This document shows, in pieces, positions 1 through 11,118 of a stretch of 64,000 nt of DNA (its first letter is position 1; every line of letters begins with the position of its first letter). This DNA comes from Ampullaceana balthica (taxonomy: Eukaryota > Mollusca > Gastropoda > Lymnaeidae). Location: assembly GCA_944989445.1 (NCBI GenBank), contig CALYLW010000067.1, positions 38,905-102,904 of the forward strand. Direction: 5' to 3'. The notes beneath the pieces are model-generated. The model worked only from the letters and a program-made list of their open reading frames with translations. It was not told the DNA's origin and ran no database searches. The position numbers were made by a program, and so were the translations under genes.

Positions 1-1420
1 TGAGACAAAGGGCCACTACTGAGACATGATGGACATCCTGAGACAAAGGGCCACTACTGAGACATAATGGACGTCCTGAGACAAAGGGCCACTACTGACA
101 CATGATGGACATCATGAGACAAAGGGGCACTACTGAGACATGATGAACATCCTGAGACAAAGGGCCACTACTGAGACATGATGGACATCCTGAGACAAAG
201 GGCCACTACTAAGACATGATGGACATCATGAGACAAAGGGCCACTACTGAGACATGATGGACATCCTGAGACAAAGGGCCACTACTGAGACATGATGGAC
301 ATCCTGAGACAAAGGGCCACTACTGAGAGATAAGTTGGACATCCTGAGACAAAGGGGCACTACTGAGACATGATGGACATCCTGAGTCAAAGGGCCACTA
401 CTGAGAAATGATGAACATCCTGAGACAAAGGGCCACTACTGAGACATGATGGACATCCTGAGACAAAGGGCCACTACTTAGACATGATGGAAATCTTGAG
501 ACAAAGGGCTACTACTGAGACATGATGGACATCCTGAGACAAAGGGCCACTACTGAGACATGATGGACATCCTGAGACAAAGGGCCACTACTGATACATG
601 ATGGACATCATGAGACAAAGGGGCACTACTGAGACATGATGGACATCATGAGACAAAGGGGCACTACTGAGACATGATGAACATCCTGAGACAAAGGGGC
701 ACCACTGAGACATGATGGACATCCTGAGACAAAGGGGCACTACTGAGACATGATGAACATCCTGAGACAAAGAGCCACTACTGAGACATGATGGACATCC
801 TGAGACAAAGGGCCACTACTGAGACATGATGGACATCATGAGACAAAGGGGCACTACTGAGACATGATGAACATCCTGAGACAAAGGGCCACTACTGAGA
901 CGTGATGGACATCCTGAGACAAAGGGCCACTACTGAGACATGATGAACATCCTGAGACAAAGGGCTACTACTGAGACATGATGGACATCCTGAGACAAAG
1001 GGCCACTACTTAGACATGATGGACATCCTGAGACAAAGGGCCACTACTGAGACATGATGGACATCCTGAGACAAAGGGGCACTACTGAGACATGATGAAC
1101 ATCCTGAGACAAAGGGCCACTACTGAGACATGATGGACATCCTGAGACAAAGGGGCACTACTGAGAGATAAGTTGCACATCCTGATAATGGATAGACATC
1201 CTAAGACTAGGTTGACGTCTCGAGACTGGATTAGCATCTTGAGACTGGATTGACATCCTGAGATTTGATGGATATACGGATAGTAGATTCACATCCTGAG
1301 ACTGGATTGATATCCTGCTATATGATAGAAATAGTGAGACATGAGTGACATCCCAATGTATGTTGGCCATCCTGAGACATTGGGGACATCATGAGACTAG
1401 AATGAGACTAGAATGACATC
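1..1420. repeat. 38-bp minisatellite, about 31 copies, with decayed 19-bp tail
   Basis: The window opens inside a tandem array of period 38 that runs to about 1172. Each unit is two related 19-mers, tgagacaaagggccactac and tgagacatgatggacatcc, both starting tgagac. Copies differ by scattered substitutions (for example ggcc/gggc, tggacatcc/tgaacatcc/tggacatca). From about 1173 to 1420 the pattern decays into looser units close to gagactggattgacatcct. The true left edge lies outside the window. Short frames inside it (such as 588-770 on the minus strand) only reflect the repeat. Confidence 0.97.
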
Positions 1421-3068
1421 AAGACCATACAACTACATACTTAAACACAATCGACACCCTCAGACACGATTAAATACTTCGACATTGAAGACATCCAAAG
1501 ACTCGTAAGATATTTCGAGAAGTGATTGACTTTTCGAGATAGATATTTTTTAAATGACGAGAAATTGTTTACATTCCGGGACACAGCTGATCTCCGGAAA
1601 CATGACTGACAATCCGAGATGTAACTGACTTCCCCTTCTAGATGTAATTTTTTTTATAAATGTTAAGCTACAGGTATGCGTTTTGAGATGCCTTGATCTC
1701 TGTGTAGCGGATGGTTCACCTGGCCCGGAGGCAATAAAATACAATTCGCTGTTATAAGTTTTTTTTTGGTGTGATTGGGGTTTTTGTGTTTTTTTTTGTT
1801 TTTTTTTAAATGTCAAAATTGTAATTTTTGGTAACAACGTGATGGTCAAACAATGCCGGAGCTTTTGTGGTCTACTCAGTTATCAAAACAATGTCCCTAA
1901 TATTATTCTCATGGCAATTATTTTCACAGATGGAAAATGTTTACTTCTCAAATTTTCGGTTACCTTATTTATTTTGTTCACTTATGTAGCGCAGTACTCC
2001 AGCCTGCTTCTCAGCTGACATTAATGAAACCCAATCAGAGTTGCGTACACAACTGTTTTGTTTTCACCTCTCAACCATCACTTTAAAAAGATATTTTTGT
2101 TGTCCTTGGGGCGTATACACGCAAGACTTTTGTTCAATGACCACATTTTGTGCCAAAAGGTCTTATAAAACAGCTTAACTAAAGAACACCGATGGGGGCG
2201 GGACACGTTTGTGACGTCACTGAGGTTATTCGTTTACCTAATGGGAATCGTTTATTCATTCCCCAGTCGCTTTTGTTTATATCTGATCCAAACGTCCAGT
2301 AGTCCCCTGCCCACCCCCTCCACCACTCCCCCCAAAACCAGGGCCAATGTTAAGCTAATGCCATTAACCAGGTCGCGTGCAGTGCGATTACCGAAAGGAT
2401 CGATACTAGAATCGTGGTGTGACTTCCTGTGTGACGTTTACGTCTATCGAAATATCAAGGGGACAAAAACAAAACAAAAAGAAAACACTTTGTTCAGCGG
2501 CCGATCTTTTCTATCATGTTTCTAACGATACCGTTCAGGGAGCCAAGATTGATTTGTATGACACTATTACCTCACACATGTGTGCACTGCGTGCCGGTAA
2601 GTAAGTGTTGAGAATGTTTCTAAGTAAATTCTTCTTGAATGTATGTGTACGCATTGACACTTCAAACATGCGGGCTTCACTGTTATAATTCTGTGAGTTG
2701 TAAATCTACGACTTGTAAATCTCACAGTTTTAGCTCCATAGGGAATTGATATATGTTCAAGTTACTTTACTTTAAGTGGACTAATCATATGTGGTGTAAA
2801 TCTATAAGCTGTGTAAATATAAGTATGGTCGACTTGTATAGAATAAATTATGTGGCTGAAATCTATGTGTTGTAACTGTATGATTGTGGTTACATAATCT
2901 AACTCCATAAGACGTATGAATATAAGACAAGTCAATAATATCTATTTTCATATACATCATGCTTCTGAGTGGACTTATTCATTTAATAGTTGACAACTTT
3001 TTGGCGGGGATTGAACTTCATTCACATTATTTGAGAATATTATTTCCATCTAAAGAATACTACTCATT
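1421..3068. other. Unassigned AT-rich interval
   Basis: I see no convincing gene or element here. There is a T-rich run at about 1760-1808 and a perfect TGACGTCA octamer at 2212-2219. The short frames at 2211-2604 and 2959-3297 have no recognisable domain, and the second runs into the 49-bp array. Confidence 0.5.
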
Positions 3069-3440
3069 AGGTGGTCTCCCTTCACACATCTCCTCCTTTA
3101 GGGCAGATATCCTCCTTAGGTGGTCTCCTTTCACACAGTATCTCCTCTATGGCAGATGTCATCATAAGGTTGTCTCCCTTCCCCCATCATCACCTCTAGG
3201 GGAGATATCCTCCTTTGGTGGTCTCCCTTCATACATAACCTCCTTTAGGACTGCTATCCTAGTTTGTTATTCTTCCTTCACGCTGCACCTGTTCTAGGGC
3301 AGATATCTTCATTTGATGGTCTCACTTCACACATCATCTCCTCTAGGGCAGATATCCTCATTTGATGGCCTCACTTCACATCACCTCCTTTATGGCAGAT
3401 ATCCTCCTTACTGTCACTAGCTTGTCTACCCACCTCTCTA
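3069..3440. repeat. 49-bp degenerate minisatellite, about 7 copies
   Basis: Units begin near aggtggtctcccttcacaca and continue with ctcctttagggcagatatcc. The first two start at 3069 and 3118, giving a period of 49. Copies are clearly diverged, so this array is older than the 45-bp array next to it. Confidence 0.85.
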
Positions 3441-3450
3441 ACTCGCATAC

Positions 3451-4000
3451 ACCCTGGGTCTCGTCTTTGTGTCCAACAGTTCTCCCACTAATGATCTCCC
3501 CAGTCTCTTCTTTGTGTCCAACAATTCTCCCACTAATGATCTCCCCAGTCTCGTCTTTGTGTCCAACAATTCTCCCACTAATGATCTCCTCAGTCTCGTC
3601 TTTGTGTCCAACAATTCTCCCACTAATGATCTCCTCAGTCTCGTCTTTGTGTCCAACAATTCTCCCACTAATGATCTCCTCAGTCTCGTCTTTGTGTCCA
3701 ACAATACTCCCACAAATGATCTCCTCAGTCTCGTCTTTGTGTCCAACAATTCTCCCACTAATAATCTCCTCAGTCTCGTCTTTGTGTCCAACAATTCTCC
3801 CACTAATGATCTCCTCAGTCTCGTCTTTGTGTCCAACAATTCTCCCACTAATGATCTCCTCAGTCTCGTCTTTGTGTCCAACAATTCTCCCACTAATGAT
3901 CTCCTCAGTCTCGTCTTTGTGTCCAATAATTCTCCCACTAATGATCTCCTCAGTCTCGTCTTTGTGTCCAACAATTCATTCTCCCACTAATGATCTCCTC
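3451..4000. repeat. 45-bp minisatellite, about 12 copies
   Basis: Tandem units contain tcgtctttgtgtccaacaat followed by tctcccactaatgatctcct. The period is 45, a multiple of 3, so frames stay open through the array on both strands (3362-4006 and 3469-3990 on plus, 3438-3974 on minus). Three overlapping open frames from one repeat argue against coding. Copies are nearly identical apart from a few substitutions and a 4-base insertion (attc) in the last copy near 3976. Confidence 0.95.
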
Positions 4001-4463
4001 TTCTAACAACTCAACCCTTCGTCCAGCACCGTCTCAACAAGTCTAATTTTTTTTAAACAGATTATTCCCATTCTTTGTACACACTTCACTTCGTATTCAA
4101 ACAATTTTTAACCCTTGGCATTGTTCTCCTAGCTTTTCTAAGGTTTCTTTTTACATTTTTTCCCCTTAATCACCCATGTTTTGAGTAGTTTTAATATTAA
4201 TAGGCTCTCTGGCGCCTTTTGAGTTAAACCATGTATAAACCTTTAATATCGTAAGAGCCAGCGCAAGTTTCACAAATTTTCTACAAGAATATTTGGAGGA
4301 GAGGCAAGTACAAATAAGCTTGGACTTAATGCAAAGAATCGAACCTCTTCTACACGACAGGACTCCATTAGATATTCTGAATATTAACAACGCGCTACTT
4401 TTTATTTATTTAATTATTTCACATGTCTGGCCACTCCTGAATTTGTAAGACATTTATAGTTAT
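4001..4463. other. Unassigned interval with one open stretch
   Basis: No element is recognised. The plus-strand frame 4251-4448 is open for 65 codons without an ATG and reads like an amphipathic protein segment (pieces SFTNFLQEYLEERQVQ and LDLMQRIEPLLHDR). It has no clear splice sites and I cannot assign it to a family. It could be a decayed transposon or exon fragment, or chance. Confidence 0.3.
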
Positions 4464-4650
4464 TGATTGCCAGGTTTTGTTATAGTTTGTGATGCTATGT
4501 TTATTTATAATTTGTGATGTTTGGCTTTGTCATAGCTTGTGATTGCTAGGTTTTGTTATAATATGTGATTGCTAGGCTTTGTTATAGTTTGTGATTGCTA
4601 GGCTTTGTTATAGTTTGTGATTGTTAGGGCTTTGTTATATCTTATTTGAT
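4464..4650. repeat. About 26-bp degenerate minisatellite, 6-7 copies
   Basis: Units resemble gtgattgctaggctttgtta followed by tagttt, with small indels. The array lies directly before the tRNA-like SINE candidate. Confidence 0.85.
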
Positions 4651-4653
4651 CTT

Positions 4654-4930
4654 TAGCGGCTGGGTAGCGAAGTTAATAGTGCGCTCACCTCACAAGCTGA
4701 GGGGTGTGGAATCGAACCCACGCAATGCCCCAATATAAATGATACGCTAAGGAAGTCCTCCGCTGACCCCTGGAAGGGAATTGGGGCACCCACCAGGTAT
4801 AAACAAACCCCTAGTAAGCTCTAGGGATCCCCTACGACCTTCGGCCCCCATCTGTTACCGACGTCCCTTGGTTTTCCTTGTTTCTTCAGGCAACCCATCC
4901 ACGCCCGAATTCCGGAAGGGAAAATCGAGA
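4654..4930 (+). mobile_element. Candidate tRNA-derived SINE
   Basis: Bases 4660-4733 can be read as a degraded tRNA head. A D-arm/A-box-like stretch (ggtagcgaagttaatagtgc) is followed by an anticodon-arm-like ctcacctcacaagctgagg, whose loop reads ctcacaa (CAC at the anticodon position). A T-arm/B-box-like gtggaatcgaacccac follows. The downstream body to about 4930 has no recognised homology. The T-arm is imperfect and no TSD was found, so a SINE is inferred rather than shown. A single diverged tRNA pseudogene is the main alternative. Confidence 0.42.
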
Positions 4931-5074
4931 ATTTGTATGTGTTTGTTCGTGCATACGGAATAAGAAAGGTGTTTTTACCACGTTTTTATTAACTTGCTTT
5001 CGTGTCCACAATTGTTCAAACTGCCAACGTAAAATTGAACCACTTCTGATGGTCCTAGAGATCTAAAAAAATTT

Positions 5075-5205
5075 TTAGCACAGATTGATCTTAGATGACA
5101 ATGCATTGTATCAAAATTTCAGATCGATCGAATGTACCGTTATTAAATTATTGAACTTTTTAGTTTATCTATATATAAGCATCTGTACCGTCTGCTTTTG
5201 TTTGA
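5075..5205 (+). repeat. Dispersed repeat copy A (matches 47728-47860)
   Basis: The segment containing gtatcaaaatttcagatcga and then a taaattattgaactttttag / tttatctat stretch resembles 47750-47830, which has gtatcaaaatttcatatcga followed by the same A/T-rich continuation. Two diverged copies 42 kb apart imply an interspersed family. No termini or coding sequence were recognised. Confidence 0.5.
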
Positions 5206-5336
5206 CATCCATGAGTTCACCCTGTGACCACATCACCGTGTTTTTAAAACGTTGGGCGGGCGCTTATGAGGTGTTTGGTAAAATAAATAGAGGTAAAAAA
5301 TATTTTTAAAAACCAGGTTGTCCAAGTGGACTAAAA

Positions 5337-5695
5337 AGAATAAAATAAATAGAAGTAAAACAATTATTTTTTTTAAAACCACGTTTTTATAAGTGGACTA
5401 AAAAGAAGAAAATAATTTAAAACTTATAAGTTCAAGTACTTTGGTTTAATATGACTAAAAACGTGGGGCGGGTGTTTGGTATAAAAAATTGAAGATTTCT
5501 AATTTAGAAGGCAAAAGAGAGATCCGTAAGTGAGAGAATGAGTGAACCGCATATGTTAAACCTCATAAGCGCCCGCTGCACGTTTTCAGTTATATTAAAT
5601 CAAAGTACTTGAACTTATACGTTTTAAATTATTTTCTTCTTTAAAAAATGTGGTTTTTTAAAATCTTATTTTTACTTCTATTTATTTTATTATCC
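5337..5695. repeat. Long imperfect inverted repeat (fold-back element candidate)
   Basis: The left arm (about 5337-5464) is the reverse complement of the right arm (about 5580-5694). Both carry aagaagaaaataatttaaaa, then ataagttcaagtacttt, then taatat and acgt. The left arm also has about 12 extra bases near ataagtggacta. The arms are about 115-128 bp and the spacer about 115 bp. Outer GC-rich pieces also pair: gcgggcgcttatgagg at about 5256 against cctcataagcgcccgc at about 5562, although their order is not simply nested. No flanking duplication was found. A fold-back or MITE-type element, or an inverted duplication, would both fit. Confidence 0.7.
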
Positions 5696-5739
5696 TTATG
5701 TCTATCTGAGGGTTGTATTAAGTTATCTTTGTGTTGTAA

Positions 5740-6550
5740 TTCTAAATTAGAATTAGATTCTAATTGGTTTATGTATGATTACTATTTTACTCTTGGTTCT
5801 TCTATCCTCTAGTGTTTCAAGGTTTAATGATTCAACTAGTGGTGCTATTTTTGTAAGTCTTGAATATTCTCCAGTAATGAATCTGGCAGCTCTTTTTTGA
5901 ATTTGTTCTAGTTTATCAATGTTTTCTTTGGTGGACGGGTCCCATAAAGAAGATGCATATAGTACATATTCTATGAATATATTGCATCTATGCATATTCT
6001 AGTACAGGTCTCACCAAAGTGAGGTAGCATTTTAGTTTTATATTCTTATTACATCTTTAAAAGTTTCTTTTTATAAAGCCTAAGGTTTTCTTTTCTTTTT
6101 TTTTACTTCATTGATATGGGGATTCAAAGATAGTTTCTCATTTATTATTACTCCTAAGTATTTTGCATCTTTAGCTTGAGTCAGTTCTTTTCCATGAATG
6201 AAATAGTTTGAGTTTATTTGTTTCATTTTCTTTGTTACTCTTCACGGTTGACACTTTTCTGGGTGGAAAGACATACTCCAGTTAGTCTACCATTTTATCA
6301 ATTTGTCAATTCATCTAAGTCTTTTTGTAAAATTGTGCTATCTTTTCTGATTTAATTGTTCTATAGATTACATTCATCCGCAAATAGCCAAACTTTTGTT
6401 CATGTTGAGATGTTGTTGGGTAAATCATTTATATAAATTAAAAAGAGTAAGGGACCTAGTACAGTTCCTTGTGGAACTCCTGAGTTAACTGTTATTGGTG
6501 CAGATTTACAGTTTTTGATTGCTAGGTTTTGTTTGGCTGGAGTATGCAAT
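5740..6550 (-). pseudogene. 5'-truncated, decayed non-LTR retrotransposon reverse transcriptase (CR1/jockey-like)
   Basis: Read on the minus strand from about 6550 downward, the frame gives a classic reverse-transcriptase turn motif, [20 protein letters not shown], near 6420-6480. The palm motif follows as LFADE, where active elements have FADD, so one catalytic Asp appears to be Glu. A C-terminal segment typical of CR1/L2/jockey ORF2 proteins comes next (YASSLWDPSTKENIDKLEQI, then QKRAARFI, 5753-5995). Frameshifts and stops lie between these blocks. Just after the minus-strand 3' end is a short AATTCTA-type repeat (5738-5762), which would suit the microsatellite tail of CR1/L2-type elements. 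The endonuclease and early RT are missing, so this is a dead 5' truncation. Confidence 0.85.
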
Positions 6551-7662
6551 AAATTGATATTACAAAAAAGTATTCAATCAAAATTCAACAGAATGAAAGA
6601 GATGATGGTATCGCTATGGTGGTATTGCTCAGATGGTATCGCTATTTCGTAGCGTTGAGGTAGTATAAGTATGATGGTATACCTTCCAAGATATCGATAA
6701 GGTGTTTTGGCTATGAAGATTGAACCATTTCTTTTTACAAAATCTAGTATGTTTACTTTGGTTGGTGTTTTACCGACCAATGATCGAAAACAATAACGGA
6801 AATAAGGAAACAACTCTTCACTAGTGTGTGCTCCTTGTATGGCTCGGGAGGGCAGGTACAGAAGAATTTTGTAAAAATGTGAATGTTTATTTATTTAAAA
6901 AATTGAAATGTAAGTATTATTTGAAATGATTTTTTGCTACTTGAATACATTAAACAGCATCCATCAAATGAATTTTACACCATTTAAATCGCAGATGCAA
7001 ACAGTGCTTTAATAAAAATTATTTGTACCGTGTTTTTGATCATTACAAAATGGGAAGCAGCCATGAACATCAAATTAATTAAGTCAATTTGTGTCAGGGA
7101 ATGTTTGCTGGCAACAATGATGTTGTCAACTTGTTTTTCAAATAACTCAACGAATGAAGCTGTAAGTATTCCAGAAAAAAAGACACGTTGTTTTATTAAT
7201 GAATGTTAATCCATTTTACGGAACAAGATTGCTCAGCTTGTCGTAATCTAATTGTTAATCCGGAATAGGAGAAATAAAATAGAGGTCATGACGCTCTTCA
7301 CAGCACTAAAGAGGGATTAGGTGGGTAGAGGTGTGGGGAAGGGAAGGGTGAGGTATGAAACATAATCGATCATAATTCTTGTTTTTATATCGGCTTGAAG
7401 GGAATGACATACGTCATTAAAAAACAGCAGGGGGTGAATATCGAAAATACTCGGGAAAGTGACGTCGTTATATGGCAGGGTAAGTTAGCTTCCAAACAAT
7501 TAGAAATGTAACTTTAAAACGAACGCCTCTAAATATCGACTGACGAACATTTCCCTGTGCTGGTAAGGTCCACGAGTTCACTCTGCCTCGAATGGGTACC
7601 TGACATCGGTTTGGGAAAGTAAAGGCGGCTGGGCATTGTGCTAGCCACACATCAATTCCATC
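6551..7662. other. Unassigned AT-rich interval
   Basis: No gene or element is recognised in about 1.1 kb. Short minus-strand frames at 6574-6813 and 7468-7650 lack any domain signal. Confidence 0.5.
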
Positions 7663-7800
7663 CCTGTATTAGTCCACACAATCCCTCGTATTAGCCACAC
7701 AATCCCTCGTATTAGCCACACAATCCCTCGTATTAGCCACACAATCCCTCGTATTAGCCACACATCATATCCCTCGTATTAGCCACACAATCCCTCGTAT
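7663..7800. repeat. 21-bp minisatellite, about 6-7 copies
   Basis: Units read attagccacacaatccctcg plus t. One copy has a 4-base insertion (catcatatccc instead of caatccc). Confidence 0.95.
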
Positions 7801-8379
7801 GCCGTGGCTAAAAAAACAAACAAAAAACACCCGTGAATGCTACTTCATTTTCCCCCCATAGGCCATCATGGTCTAAAAAAAGGGACTTTACTTTTACATG
7901 TCATAGTTCGAAATTGATTCACCGAATGTTGTACTTTGTCTAACGATGTTTTGTTTTATATGAGATTTACGAGGGTGAATGTAGAACTTTCTCAGTTCTT
8001 TGATTCCCATGTCGGGCTCAATGAAGTGCTTAAGCCGGCCATGGATTAAAGAATGGGTTGAAATAGGGTTGGTGCAGGCGTTATCTTCTCAATGGGCGCC
8101 AACCATGTAAAGGATTATCTCAGGAACACACAGTGGAGAAATTTATCACGCTGCCGTTGAAAACGGGGCGCGAATAGAATAGAATTCATTTTGTCGTCAC
8201 AGCAGAATACCCGTGTGCCCTGGAGGACCCTGTAATACGTCGTTATGGGTTCTTGATCCACACTCCGCAAGCTTCATGCTGACTACTACTTCAATCAAAT
8301 GTAGGCGAATCTTGATTCTAAATAATGATTTGATTAAGGTTTGTACCTGGATTCCACACTACATCCCATGGTAAGAATA
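7801..8379. other. Unassigned interval
   Basis: No gene or mobile element is recognised between the 21-bp and 42-bp arrays. Confidence 0.5.
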
Positions 8380-8660
8380 TGTGATATGTATCTGTAGTTA
8401 TAACCACCCTATCAAAGAATATGTCATAGGTATCTGTAATTATAACCACCCTATCTAATAATATGTGATAGGTATATGTATTTAAAACCACCTTATCCCA
8501 AAATATGTCATACACATGTGTATTTATAACCATCCTATCCAAGAATATGTGATAGGTTTCATTAGTTATAACGACCCTATCAACAAATATGTGATATGCA
8601 TCTGTAGTTATAACCACCCTATCAAAGAATGTGTGATATTAATCTGTAGTTATATACACC
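8380..8660. repeat. 42-bp minisatellite, about 6-7 copies
   Basis: Units contain tatctgtagttataaccacc followed by ctatcaaagaatatgtgata. The first two starts, 8389 and 8431, give a period of 42. This is divisible by 3, which explains the opposing open frames 8318-8617 (minus) and 8516-8842 (plus). Copies are moderately diverged. Confidence 0.92.
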
Positions 8661-8938
8661 CCATGCCATCTAATGGAAAATGTATGTGGTTAGTACATCT
8701 AATGCTGCGATGGTTTCCACCTTTCTTTCCTTTACAAAGGCGTGAGAGTGGTTATTTACTTACGGTGTTCCTGACTAACAAAACAAACACACACAAAATG
8801 AATCATAAGATCCTTCAAAAAGGCACCGCCCCATTCATTTAAGGAAAGTTTAACAAATAAACATTTCAAATTGTCTCTGAACTAAGATGAAAGTGATAAC
8901 AGTTTTTTTAAAATTGTTTCACGAGGTAGGGGGCCGTC

Positions 8939-9204
8939 CATAAAGTACGTCACGCTCCAGAGGGGGGAGAGGGTGTAAGAAAGTGTGACAGGGGGAGGGG
9001 GAGGTGTCCGGCCATGTGTGACGTCACGGTGTTTTATATGAAATTTTAATTATTTTGTAAATAAACAAATATTTTTTTGTTCGTAAGTTTAACGTACTTC
9101 AATAAAAATAAAAGGGGGGAGGGGGTCCGAGATTTGTGACAGTTTGTGACAGGGGAGAGTTAAAAATGGTCAAACAAACCGTGACGTACTTTATGGACGA
9201 CCCC
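8939..9204. mobile_element. 266-bp MITE with about 24-bp terminal inverted repeats, TA-flanked
   Basis: The left end reads ggggccgtccataaagtacg followed by tcac. The right end, reverse-complemented, reads ggggtcgtccataaagtacg followed by tcac, so the two TIRs differ at one position over 24 bp. The element is flanked by TA on both sides (8937-8938 and 9205-9206), a 2-bp TA target duplication as used by Tc1/mariner-like and some other DNA transposons. The interior is non-coding with G-rich tracts and a TGACGTCA at 9019-9026. No transposase is present, so mobilisation in trans is inferred. Confidence 0.88.
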
Positions 9205-9290
9205 TAAGTACATTGGTTGTTTCATTGAGTCTGTCTTTAAATAAACATCCTGAACAATAGTGGTGAAACCTTGACATTCTCAAAACATCA

Positions 9291-10455
9291 GATGGGAAGT
9301 CCTGCTATATACCTGTGATGGGAAGTCCTGCTAAATACCTGTGATGGGAAGTCCTGCTAAATACCTGTGATGGGAAGTCCTGCTATATACCTGTGATGGG
9401 AAGTCCTGCTATATACCTGTGATGGGAAGTCCTGCTATATACCTGTGATGGGAAGTCCTGCTATATACCTGTGATGGGAAGTCCTCCTATATACCTGTGA
9501 TGGGAAGTCCTCCTAAATACCTGTGATGGGAAGTCCTCCTATATACCTGTGATGGGAAGTCCTGCTAAATACCTGTGATGGGAAGTCCTCTAAATACCTG
9601 TGATGGGAAGTCCTCCTAAATACCTGTGATGGGAAGTCCTCCTAAATACCTGTGATGGGAAGTCCTCCTAAATACCTGTGATGGGAAGTCCTCCTAAATA
9701 CCTGTGATGGGAAGTCCTGCTAAATACCTGTGATGGGAAGTCCTCCTAAATACCTGTGATGGGAAGTTCTGCTAAATACCTGTGATGGGAAGTCCTGCTA
9801 AATACCTGTGATGGGAAGTCCTTCTAAATACCTGTGATGGGAAGTCCTCCTAAATACCTGTGATGGGAAGTCCTCCTATATACCTGTGATTGGGAAGTCC
9901 TGCTAAAATACCTGTGATGGGAAGTCCTGCTAAATACCTGTGATGGGAAGTCCTGCTTAATACCTGTGATGGGAAGTCCTCCGTAAATACCTGTGCTGGG
10001 AAGTCCTGCTAAATACCTGTGATGGGAAGTCCTCCTAAATACCTGTGATGGGCAAGTCCTGCTAAATACCTGTGAAGGAAGTCCTCCTAAATACTTCTGA
10101 TGGGAAGTCCTCCTAAATACTTCTGATGGGAAGTCCTGCTAAATACCTGTGATGGGCAAGTCCTCCTAAATACCTGTGAAGGGAAGTCCTCCTAAATACT
10201 TCTGATGAAAAGTCCTCCTAAATACTTCTGATGGGAAGTCCTGCTAAATACCTGTGATGGGAAGTCCTCCTAAATACTTCTGATGGGAAGTCCTGCTAAA
10301 TACCTGTGATGGGAAGTCCTCCTAAATACTTCTGATGGGAAGTCCTGCTAAATACCTGTGATGGGAAGTCCTCCTAAATACTTCTGATGAAAAGTCCTCC
10401 AAAATACCTGTGATGGGAAGTCGTCAAAAATTCCTCTGATAGGAAGTCCTCTAAA
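9291..10455. repeat. 26-bp minisatellite, about 44 copies, dimeric at its 3' end
   Basis: Units are gatgggaagtcctgctaaat plus acctgt. Common variants are tgcta/tccta and tatata/taaata. From about 10080 onward cctgt units alternate with cttct units, giving a 52-bp higher-order pattern. Single-base indels occur in several copies (9890-10080). Confidence 0.97.
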
Positions 10456-10893
10456 ACACATCTGGACGGTAATCCATCCATCAAAGGAAGTGGACTCCTC
10501 CACAATGCATGTGTGGAATCTTGTCTGTGTAACTCGTGCGGCTTAAAAACACGAAATTGATCAAATAAGCTTGATGAATGCCAGAAGTGGAACTCTCTTA
10601 CGTTTCATCAATTTTGTGTTACCTAATCCAAGCCAGTTCAAATATTTTTTATCAAATCAAAGCGATGTCTTTTAATGTTTGTGATTCATGACAACGGCTT
10701 TGATGGCTGTATCTCAGAGTCGTCCCCCTTGCACAGCGATAGTTACTGCCCTTCGTTGGCTGAATGTGTGGCTTGCCAGATTTTATTGGTGAAAATTGTG
10801 TTAGTGTCTGAAGTGGTTAGAAATAGTGGCTAAGTGGTTGGAATTAGTGGCTAAGGTCACGATTAGAGTCTGGAGATCAGAGCTTAGTGGTCA
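10456..10893. other. Unassigned interval
   Basis: Nothing is recognised beyond a short duplicated phrase (agtggttagaaatagtggct / agtggttggaattagtggct, about 10812-10851). Confidence 0.5.
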
Positions 10894-11118
10894 CTTGAAC
10901 TCGCTTCCAATAGGTTAGTCTTCACTTACACTTGAACTCGCTTCCAATAGGCTAGTCTTCACTTACACTTGAACTCGCTTCCAATAGGCTAGTCTTCACT
11001 TACACTTGAACTCGCTTCCAATAGGCTAGTCTTCACTTACACTTGAACTCGCTTCCAATAGGTTAGTCTTCACTTACACTTGAACTCGCTTCCAATAGGC
11101 TAGTCTTCACTTACACTG
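10894..11118. repeat. 37-bp minisatellite, 6 copies
   Basis: Units are cttgaactcgcttccaatag followed by gctagtcttcacttaca. Successive starts at 10894 and 10931 give a period of 37. Copies are almost identical: the only variants seen are ggtta/ggcta. Confidence 0.97.

Noticed and set aside
3362..4006. Three overlapping ORFs at 3.4-4.0 kb
   Set aside because: They are products of the 45-bp array.
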